NCBI GenBank assembly: GCA_021791345.1
Contig: JAJYWT010000240.1
Coordinates: 1 to 7,049 of the forward strand
Source of the DNA: a bacterium
GTDB taxonomy: Bacteria; Chloroflexota; Dormibacteria; UBA8260; Bog-877
Length of the DNA: 7,049 bases
Direction: 5' to 3'
The position numbers and the translations under genes were made by a program. Below the pieces are notes generated by a model, which worked only from the letters and a program-made list of their open reading frames with translations, had not been told where the DNA came from and did not search any database. Shown piece by piece: positions 1 through 7,049 of this stretch (its first letter is position 1; each line of letters begins with the position of its first letter).

Positions 1-1
1 G

Positions 2-1562
<1,561 letters not shown>

Positions 1563-1573
<11 letters not shown>

Positions 1574-3881
1574 TGGCTCGGCCCGCTGGGCGAAGCCGGC
1601 TCCGCTGACCGGTCCCGGTGGCGGGTACGGTGGTCCGGCGCGCATGGTCGGGCGCGCCCAGGATGAAGGCGGCACAGGCTGGGGCGGTGAGCGGCTTCGA
1701 ATAGCGGAATCCCTGGACGATCTCGCATCCGTAGGAGCGCAGCGCTGCCTCTTGCGCCAAGGTCTCCACCCCCTCAGCCACCACGTCCAGCTCCAGGTCC
1801 CGGCCCACGGACAGGAAGGCGCGCACCACGGCCGAGCTGCGCCGATCCCGGGGCAGCCCGGCGACGAAGGACCGGTCGACCTTGAGGATCTTGACCGGAA
1901 GATCCACCAGGCGGGCGAGGTTGGATTGCCCCGCGCCCACGTCATCCAGGGCGCTCAGGACTCCGTGTCGGGCCAGCTCCCGCACCGTCGCCACGACCCG
2001 CGGCTGCATCTCGCCACCCAGCTCGTGCTCGGTCAGCTCGACCACCAGCCGTGAGGCCGGTATCCCATGACGCGCCAGCTGCTCCAGCGTCCGCCGGGCG
2101 AAGCCGGGGTCGGTGAGCTCGGTGGGCAGAAAGTTGACGCCCAGCTTCACCTGGTCGATCCCCTGGGACACCCAGGTCCGAATATCGCTCAGGGACTGGT
2201 CGAGGATCCAGCCGCTGAGGCGCTCCATCTCATGGAACCGGTGGGCGACCTGCACGATCTGCGGTGGCGACACCATCCCCAGGCGCGGGTGGCGCCATCT
2301 CAGCAGCGCCTCCACCCCGGTGCAGCGGCCGCTCCGAAGCTGGATTATCGGCTGATAGACGACGCGGAGCCCGGACTCCCGGGGGCTGTCCAGGGCGCTC
2401 CGCAGCTCGGAGCTCAGGCGCAGGTCGGCCATCGCCAGGTCGTGGAGATCGGACTGGTAGGCGCACCAGCGGTTGCCACCAGCGCGCTTGGCGGCGTACA
2501 TCGCCGAGTCCGCCTCGCGCAGCAGGCTGGAGGGATCGGAGCCGGGGCGGCAGATGGTGAAGCCCAGGCTCGCGGACGGGCGAACCAGCTGCCCCTGGAG
2601 CTCCACCGGGTCGGCCAGGGCGCCGAGCAAACGGCTGGCGAAGGCGGGGGTCTCCTCGGCGGTCAGCGGCTCGACCACCGCGACCAGCTCGTCGCCCCCG
2701 TAGCGGGCCAGCAGGTCGGAGGGGCGGACCTTCGCGCGCAACCTGGTGCTGATCGTCTGCAGCAGCTCGTCCCCGGCTCCGTGGCCGAGAGCGTCGTTCA
2801 CGGTCTTGGTGCCGTCCATGTCGATGAAGAACACCACCGCCTGCCCCTCCCGCCCGGGGTCGGCCGTCACCTCGGCCAGTCGGCGCTGCAGCTGATGGCG
2901 GTTGGGCAGCCCGGTCAGGTCGTCGTGCTCGCTCTGATGGCGCAGCCGCTCCTCCCAGAGGGCCTTCTCCGTGCTGTCGCGGGCGGTCACGATCCACCCG
3001 GCGGCGCGCTCCTTGCCGTAGTGCACCTGGTTCCGGGCTAGGGCAATCACCCTGACCCCCGCCTCCAGGGGGAGCGTGATTTGGAGGCGATTGTCGACCC
3101 AGCCCGGCCCACCTCCCGAACTGCCGCCTCCACCCGCGGCGGCGACCAGCACCGAGTCCATGGACCGTCCGAACAGCTCCGGCGCCAGCTGCCCGAACAG
3201 GCTGGCGAAGACCGGGTTGGCGTACCGAGTCACCCCCCGGCCATCGACCAGCGCCACCCCCTCGTCGACCATCTCCACCAAGCTGGAGAGGAGGTTGGCC
3301 CGGTCCTCCTGGATCCGCCGATCCGCCCGGCTGTCCAGGAGCGCCTGCTCTCGGGCGGTGGCGGTGAGGGCGGCGCCGGCCACCTCGGCGAAGAGCTCGA
3401 GCACCTGCCGTGCGCGTACGCCGAACGCCCTGGGCCGCACCGCGAGCGCCCCCAGCACGCCCACGCAGGAGCCGGAGAGCTGGTCCCGGATCGGCACCCC
3501 GACCATGGAGTCGCTGCCCCGCATCGTCAGCACCACCGACAGAGCGCTCCGGGGATTGCAGCTGCGCCGGCGCAGGCTCCGCACCAGCAGCGGGCGGTGA
3601 TGGGTGACGACCCATCCTCCGAGCCCCTCCCCGAGCGGGCGAACGTGGCCGGTGGGCAGATCCGCGTGGCCGCTGACCGCCACCACCATGGAGCTCGCCC
3701 GGTCCGAGCTCACCAGCAGCAGGCGAGCCGAGTCGGCGCCGACCGCGGCCGCGGTCGCATCCACGATCGCCTGCAGCAGCTTCGGGGGTGGCGGCTCGTT
3801 GGTCCGCCCCGCGTGCGGCACCGGTGGGCCCGACCACGCCGCCGCGCCGTCCGCCGACGCAGCTCCAGTTGCGGTGGGCAC
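1563..3881 (-). CDS. GAF-PAS-GGDEF-EAL protein, putative bifunctional diguanylate cyclase/phosphodiesterase
   Basis: A 772-residue soluble protein with no signal peptide or membrane segment, likely making and/or degrading cyclic di-GMP in the cytoplasm. Domains in order: GAF about 33-178 (GEGLGGWVV, then a VGVPIR strand), PAS about 198-305, GGDEF about 315-475, EAL about 490-742, then an Arg-rich tail. In GGDEF, Asp354, Asn362, Asp371 and Asp397 fall at the exact spacing of PleD Asp327, Asn335, Asp344 and the third residue of its GGEEF. The signature reads GGDEL (395-399), and RPSD (386-389) forms an intact product-inhibition I-site. In EAL, the catalytic set Glu524, Asn583, Glu615, Asp646/Asp647, Lys667, Glu703 and Gln723 is complete, but loop 6 reads DDVGAG rather than DDFGTG. 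The start is GTG; an in-frame TAA lies 9 bases before it, there is no Shine-Dalgarno sequence, and the first in-frame ATG (residue 65) would cut the GAF domain. A GTG at residue 21 is an alternative. Domain assignment is firm; which activity dominates, and the ligand of GAF/PAS, are unknown. Confidence 0.93.
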
Positions 3882-3887
3882 GCTGGC

Positions 3888-3893
3888 AGCTTA
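3888..3893 (-). promoter_or_regulatory. Possible -10 box for a leaderless GGDEF-EAL transcript
   Basis: On the minus strand TAAGCT (TANNNT pattern) is followed by six bases and then the GTG at 3881. That is the spacing of a -10 element whose transcript would begin at the start codon itself. It fits the absence of any Shine-Dalgarno sequence before this GTG. I see no convincing -35 element, and a TANNNT match is weak evidence by itself. The TAA of this box is also the in-frame stop that fixes the upstream limit of the gene. Confidence 0.3.
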
Positions 3894-3944
3894 GATCGCC
3901 CCGGGCTGCTTCCTGCCGGTGGTCACCGCTTCGCGACAACCCAT

Positions 3945-3960
3945 CCCCGACCCGGCGGGG
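3945..3960 (-). terminator. Weak hairpin just after the aquaporin stop codon
   Basis: CCCCG (3945-3949) pairs with CGGGG (3956-3960) around a 6-base loop, directly abutting the aquaporin TGA (3961-3963). It could attenuate or end transcription before the GGDEF-EAL gene 79 bases downstream. The 5-bp stem is short and has no T-tract, so read-through and co-transcription are equally possible. Confidence 0.25.
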
Positions 3961-4797
3961 TCAGATGCGGGGAATCGCCTCCCCCAGGACACTGCGGAAT
4001 CTGAGGTCGTGATAGAGCTTGGCCGTGAGGGGGTGGCGACCTCCGGCGACCTGGAGGTAGCCGGCCGCCGCCAGCGCAGCTCCCAGAGGTGGGCCGATGA
4101 AGTAGATCCACAGCACCGAGTAGCTGCCGAATACCACGGCCGGCCCCAGGCTGCGAGCTGGGTTGAGGCTGCAGTCGGTGTAGGGCGCGCCCTGCCAAAC
4201 GAGCAGCGCGATCACGATCCAGAGCACAAGTGGCGTGAGCCGGGCGGTCCTGGCCGAGGAGGTGCAGACGAAGATCGCCAGGACCAGAATCCCCGTCATC
4301 AGCGCCTCCACCCCGATCGCCTGCACCGCTGACACCCCCGGGTGGGGGGCGGTCAGGCCGTCCTGAACCGAGGCCGCCACCGGCCCCCACGCGAGCTTCA
4401 GGGCGAAGTCGCCCGCCACCGCCCCCGCGAACTGGCCGCCCCAGTAGCCCAACAGGTCCCCCGTGGAGACGTGCCCGCCCACGAAGAAGGCGAGGGTCAC
4501 GCAGGGGTTTACGTGCGCGCCGCTCAACCGTCCAAAGGGGGAGATGGCGATCAGGCTCCCGCAGCCGGCAAAGAGGAGGCCGGTGATGAGCAGCCGCACG
4601 CTGACCGAGGGGATGAGATGCGGGACCGGCGAACCTTGGCCGAAGTCGAGGCAGACCGCGCTCAGCCCGCCCAGCACCAGCAGAAAGGTGCCGAGGAACT
4701 CCGCCCCCCACTCGGGCAGGTGCCAGCCGGGCTGGGCCGGGCGCTGCAGGGCGGGCGGTTGGCAGCGCCGCCACACCGCGCGCAGGAACGTGCTCAT
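3961..4797 (-). CDS. Aquaporin/MIP-family channel with an NPC first pore motif
   Basis: A six-helix major intrinsic protein of 278 residues, expected to let water or small neutral solutes cross the cytoplasmic membrane. Membrane segments are at about 28-50, 66-86, 112-133, 158-178, 186-205 and 226-250. The two pore half-helices follow SGAHVNPCV (NPC, 97-99) and [11 protein letters not shown] (NPA, 212-214). Conserved helix glutamates are present in AEFLGTF (Glu33) and VEALMTG (Glu164). Arg215 matches the selectivity-filter Arg195 of human AQP1 and Cys209 matches its Cys189. The position of the water-channel His180 is Val200, and the helix-2 position appears to be Ala77, so the filter looks wider and less polar than in a strict water channel (inferred from hand alignment). 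The C-terminal LTAKLYHD stretch resembles a bacterial subgroup of the family, from memory. ATG at 4797 was chosen because the frame extends upstream only as hydrophilic sequence overlapping the divergent carboxylase gene. No clear Shine-Dalgarno sequence precedes it. Confidence 0.92.
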   Translation of the reverse strand: MSTFLRAVWRRCQPPALQRPAQPGWHLPEWGAEFLGTFLLVLGGLSAVCLDFGQGSPVPHLIPSVSVRLLITGLLFAGCGSLIAISPFGRLSGAHVNPCVTLAFFVGGHVSTGDLLGYWGGQFAGAVAGDFALKLAWGPVAASVQDGLTAPHPGVSAVQAIGVEALMTGILVLAIFVCTSSARTARLTPLVLWIVIALLVWQGAPYTDCSLNPARSLGPAVVFGSYSVLWIYFIGPPLGAALAAAGYLQVAGGRHPLTAKLYHDLRFRSVLGEAIPRI

Positions 4798-4806
4798 CGC
4801 GGCTCG

Positions 4807-4848
4807 GATCGGAGAAGGCTCGGCCGGCGACCCGTGCGATCGGAGAAG
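4807..4848. repeat. 11-bp direct repeat in the divergent aquaporin/pccB intergenic region
   Basis: GATCGGAGAAG occurs at 4807-4817 and again at 4838-4848, 31 bases apart start to start, close to three helical turns. Both copies lie in the 59-base gap between the divergent aquaporin ATG (4797) and the pccB GTG (4857). The second copy contains the GGAG likely to be the pccB ribosome-binding site; the first begins 10 bases upstream of the aquaporin start. The arrangement would suit paired binding sites for a regulator acting on both genes, but a local duplication has not been excluded. No clear -10 or -35 elements are visible in this gap. Confidence 0.5.
4842..4845 (+). promoter_or_regulatory. 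Candidate ribosome-binding site of pccB
   Basis: GGAG ends 11 bases before the GTG at 4857, slightly further than the usual 5-9. A closer GAGG (4851-4854) is only two bases from the GTG and so unlikely to serve. This site is what supports the GTG as start, together with the lack of another in-frame start codon before residue 86. Confidence 0.4.
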
Positions 4849-4856
4849 ATGAGGCC

Positions 4857-6458
4857 GTGGCCAAGCAGGAGCGGCCCGGTCAGGGCCCCAAGCCAAGCGC
4901 GGATCCCGCCCGGGAGCCGACCAAGAACGAGCGCCTCATCAATCAGCTGCGCAAGCGCCGCCACGACGCGGTCCATCGCGGTGGCGAGCCCGAGCGGCTG
5001 CAGCGGCGCAAGGGGCGGCTGACCGCTCGCGAGCGAATCCGCCGGCTGCTCGACCCCGACAGCTTCACCGAGCTCGACGCCTTCGTGGTCCACCGTTCGG
5101 AGCAGTTCGACATGGCGGAGCGGCGTGTGGCGGGTGATGGGGTGGTCACCGGCTTCGGCGAGATCGGCGGGCGCCGGGTCTTCGTCTTCTCCCATGACGC
5201 CTCCTTCATGGGCGGCTCGCTGGGTGAGGCCTTCGCGGAGAAGGTCGTGAAGGTCATGGAACTGGCCGAGCGCACCGGCTGTCCCCTGATCGGGATCAAC
5301 GACAGCGCCGGGGCCCGGATCCAGGAGGGCGTCGTGTCCCTGGCGGGATACGCCGACATCTTCTACCGCAACGTCCGCTGCAGCGGGGTGGTGCCCCAGC
5401 TCTCCCTGATCGCCGGGCCCTGCACGGGGGGAGCCGTCTACTCGCCCGCGATCACCGATTTCACCTTCATGGTGCGCCACGTGGGCTACATGTTCATCAC
5501 CGGCCCCGAGGTGGTCCGGGTGACCACCGGCGAGGACGTCGACTTCGAGCAGCTGGGAGGGGCGGACGTCCACTCCCAGCGCAGTGGGGTGGCCCACTTC
5601 GAGGCGACCAGCGAGGACCAGGCCTTCCAACAGATCCGTGAGCTGCTCTCCTTCCTGCCTCAGAACTCCAGGGAGGCCCCTCCCAGGGTACCGACCGCCG
5701 ACCCCTGGGACCGGGCCGACCCCGAGCTCCAGGAGATCATCCCGAGCAGCCACCGCGAGCCCTACGAGATGCGCGACGTGATCCACCGGGTGGTCGACGA
5801 CGGCCGCTTCCTGGAGGTTCAGCCGCTGTTCGCCCCCAACCTGGTCGTGGGCTTCGCCCATCTCGACGGCGCCAGCGTGGGGGTGATCGCCAACCAGCCC
5901 AAGCACCTGGCGGGCTCCCTTGACATCGCGGCCTCGGTCAAGGGGGCGCGCTTCGTCCGCTTCTGTGACGCCTTCAACATCCCGCTCGTCACCCTGGTCG
6001 ACGTGCCCGGGTTCCTGCCCGGCACCGATCAGGAATACGGCGGCATCATTCGCCACGGCGCCAAACTCCTCTACGCCTACGCCGAGGCGACCGTCCCGAA
6101 GCTCACCGTGATCACCCGGAAGGCCTACGGCGGAGCCTATGACGTCATGTGCAGCAAGCACCTGGGCGCGGATTGGAACGCCGCCTGGCCCACCGCCGAG
6201 ATCGCGGTCATGGGCGCGGAGGGCGCGGTCAGGTTTCTCAGCCGGCAGCGGGGCTCGGGGCCGCCTCTGGCCGAGGCGGAGCTGGCGGCCGCCTACCGCG
6301 AGCAGTTCGCCAATCCCTACCACGCGGCCGAGCGCGGCTATGTCGACGACGTCATCGAGCCGCGCCAGACCCGGGCGTGTCTGATCCGGGCACTGCGCAT
6401 GGCGTCCACCAAGCGGGTGCGGGGGCCGGAGCGCCGCCACGGCAACATCCCTCTCTGA
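4857..6458 (+). CDS. pccB: Propionyl-CoA carboxylase beta (carboxyltransferase) subunit
   Basis: Transfers CO2 from carboxybiotin, carried on a separate alpha/biotin subunit, to propionyl-CoA to give methylmalonyl-CoA. It is 533 residues, full length for the family (the Streptomyces coelicolor PccB is about 530). The N-terminal carboxyltransferase half shows KGRLTARER (52-60), MGGSLGEAF (118-126), [11 protein letters not shown] (148-158) and the CoA/oxyanion stretch [12 protein letters not shown] (187-198). The C-terminal half shows [20 protein letters not shown] (382-401), AYGGAYDVM (423-431) and [16 protein letters not shown] (443-458), and it ends in the typical HGNIPL. Asp429 lies where S. 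coelicolor PccB has Asp422, a residue reported to favour propionyl-CoA over the Ile of acetyl-CoA-type subunits; related acyl-CoA substrates cannot be excluded. The start is GTG, with GGAG at 4842-4845 as a somewhat distant ribosome-binding site; no better in-frame start is seen. The pathway partner mutase is in the same window and orientation, but separated by two inverted genes. The alpha subunit is not present. Confidence 0.95.
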   Translation: MAKQERPGQGPKPSADPAREPTKNERLINQLRKRRHDAVHRGGEPERLQRRKGRLTARERIRRLLDPDSFTELDAFVVHRSEQFDMAERRVAGDGVVTGFGEIGGRRVFVFSHDASFMGGSLGEAFAEKVVKVMELAERTGCPLIGINDSAGARIQEGVVSLAGYADIFYRNVRCSGVVPQLSLIAGPCTGGAVYSPAITDFTFMVRHVGYMFITGPEVVRVTTGEDVDFEQLGGADVHSQRSGVAHFEATSEDQAFQQIRELLSFLPQNSREAPPRVPTADPWDRADPELQEIIPSSHREPYEMRDVIHRVVDDGRFLEVQPLFAPNLVVGFAHLDGASVGVIANQPKHLAGSLDIAASVKGARFVRFCDAFNIPLVTLVDVPGFLPGTDQEYGGIIRHGAKLLYAYAEATVPKLTVITRKAYGGAYDVMCSKHLGADWNAAWPTAEIAVMGAEGAVRFLSRQRGSGPPLAEAELAAAYREQFANPYHAAERGYVDDVIEPRQTRACLIRALRMASTKRVRGPERRHGNIPL

Positions 6459-6463
6459 GCACC

Positions 6464-6480
6464 CGCCGCGATCTGCGGCG
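6464..6480. terminator. Small GC hairpin between the convergent pccB and galK stops
   Basis: CGCCGC (6464-6469) and GCGGCG (6475-6480) form a perfect 6-bp stem around the 5-base loop GATCT. It lies inside the 26-base gap between two tail-to-tail genes, where a bidirectional terminator would be expected. There is no T-tract on either strand, so it is not a textbook intrinsic terminator. Position supports the call more than structure does, because short GC stems are common by chance in DNA of this composition. Confidence 0.4.
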
Positions 6481-6484
6481 AGGC

Positions 6485-7048
6485 TCAGCGGTCGCGCCGG
6501 GCGCCGGGCGCGGGTTCCACCGCCCTCAGGGTCGGCGGCTTCAGCCCGGCGTCGGCGAAGGCCGCCCGCAGACCAAAGTCGATCGCGCGCTGGGAGTGCT
6601 CTGGCCCTACCGCCACCACCGCTCCGGAGAATCCCGCCCCGGTGAGCTTGGCTCCGTAGGCTCCAGCCGAGCAGGCCGCCTCCACCGCCAGGTCCAGCTC
6701 CGGGGCGCTGACGTCGAGGTCGTCACGCAGGGAGCGGTGCGAGTCGGACATGATCCGGCCCAACTCCTCGTGGTCGGTGCGGCCCAGGGCGTCCAGCGCC
6801 CGCTCGACCCGGTCGCGCTCGCTCAGGGCGTGGCGGGCGCCGCCGCGGATCTTCGGATCCGGCAGCCGATCCACCTCCTCCGCCGAGGCGTCGACCAGGC
6901 GCTCATGGCCGAGCATCCTGCCCGCCGCGGCCAGGAGAAGGCGCCGCTGGGGGTAAGGCGAGTCGGCGAGCCGGCGGCGGCTGCCGGTGTCGATCACGAA
7001 CAGTCGGTCGCCGGCCGCGGCCGGATCGAACGGCGTGGGCAGGACGGT
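6485..7048 (-). CDS. galK: Galactokinase, C-terminal half (5' end beyond the window)
   Basis: A GHMP-family kinase that phosphorylates galactose to galactose-1-phosphate in the Leloir pathway. 187 residues are visible, about half of the usual 380 or so. The frame stays open to the window edge, so the start lies beyond 7049; the GTG at 6995-6997 is an internal valine in FVIDTG, not a start. Galactokinase hallmarks are VIDTGSRRRLADSPY (a strand of the sugar-binding region), ARHALSERDRV, and the helix reading SHRSLRDDLDVSAPELD, which distinguishes it from mevalonate and homoserine kinases. The third GHMP motif (6623-6655) reads GAKLTGAGFSG, where most galactokinases have TGGGFGG or TGAGFGG followed by a small residue or Cys; the second glycine pair is altered to Ser-Gly. 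The first ATP-binding motif and the catalytic aspartate are outside the window, so activity cannot be judged. It converges on pccB with 26 bases between the stops and has no evident functional link to it. Confidence 0.88.
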   Translation of the reverse strand, partial: TVLPTPFDPAAAGDRLFVIDTGSRRRLADSPYPQRRLLLAAAGRMLGHERLVDASAEEVDRLPDPKIRGGARHALSERDRVERALDALGRTDHEELGRIMSDSHRSLRDDLDVSAPELDLAVEAACSAGAYGAKLTGAGFSGAVVAVGPEHSQRAIDFGLRAAFADAGLKPPTLRAVEPAPGARRDR

Positions 7049-7049
7049 G

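Noticed and set aside
1637..1658. A perfect 7-bp hairpin, GGCGCGC paired with GCGCGCC around an 8-base loop, 63 bases past the mutase stop.
   Set aside because: It lies within the GGDEF-EAL coding sequence, has no T-tract, and such GC stems are frequent by chance here. It might end the mutase transcript, but I cannot support that.
2067..3939. Long open frames overlapping the GGDEF-EAL gene: 324 codons on the plus strand (2067-3041) and 569 codons in another minus frame (2230-3939).
   Set aside because: Both give Arg/Gly/Pro/Ala-rich strings without domains, whereas the chosen frame carries four recognisable domains in order.
4798..4896. Upstream extension of the aquaporin to a TTG at 4896, adding 33 residues.
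   Set aside because: The added sequence is hydrophilic, unlike any family N-terminus, and overlaps the start of the divergent pccB. The ATG at 4797 gives a normal family length.
4794..6440. A 548-codon open frame on the minus strand, antisense to nearly all of pccB.
   Set aside because: Its product is a low-complexity Gly/Asp/Val/His-rich string with no family motif. It mirrors the codon pattern of pccB, as expected for antisense frames in very GC-rich genes. The plus-strand protein is an unmistakable full-length family member.

Overview
The window is a compact, strongly G+C-rich bacterial chromosomal segment with five protein-coding genes, two of them cut by the window edges. Third codon positions are mostly G or C, GTG starts are used, and no gap is longer than 79 bases. 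I see no RNA gene, insertion sequence, phage gene, CRISPR array or integration site. The composition, the methylmalonyl-CoA mutase built as a large subunit without its own B12 domain, and a possible leaderless promoter would fit an actinobacterium or a high-G+C Chloroflexota/Dormibacterota-type soil or thermophilic bacterium. The phylum is a guess.

Layout: (1) 2-1573, plus strand: large subunit of methylmalonyl-CoA mutase, missing its N-terminus. (2) 1563-3881, minus strand: a soluble GAF-PAS-GGDEF-EAL protein of cyclic di-GMP signalling, overlapping the mutase tail to tail by 11 bases. (3) 3961-4797, minus strand: an aquaporin-family channel whose first pore motif reads NPC instead of NPA. 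It lies 79 bases upstream of the GGDEF-EAL gene in the same direction. (4) 4857-6458, plus strand: the carboxyltransferase (beta) subunit of propionyl-CoA carboxylase, divergent from the aquaporin across 59 bases. (5) 6485-7048, minus strand: the C-terminal half of a galactokinase, convergent with the carboxylase gene across 26 bases that contain a small hairpin.

The carboxylase subunit and the mutase belong to one pathway: propionyl-CoA is carboxylated to methylmalonyl-CoA, which (after epimerisation) is rearranged to succinyl-CoA. It serves breakdown of odd-chain fatty acids, branched-chain amino acids and propionate, or the reverse. Both carry the residues expected for these substrates. 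The biotin-carrying alpha subunit, the epimerase, the B12-binding small subunit and the mutase chaperone are not in the window. The aquaporin and cyclic di-GMP genes sit between the two pathway genes in the opposite direction. Whether they have any functional link to propionate metabolism cannot be told from the sequence.

I do not see an undescribed system here. The points worth a second look are modest: the NPC pore motif, an 11-base direct repeat spaced about three helical turns apart in the divergent intergenic region, a possible leaderless start for the GGDEF-EAL gene, variant motifs and a glycine-rich insertion in that protein, and a variant ATP-binding motif in the galactokinase.
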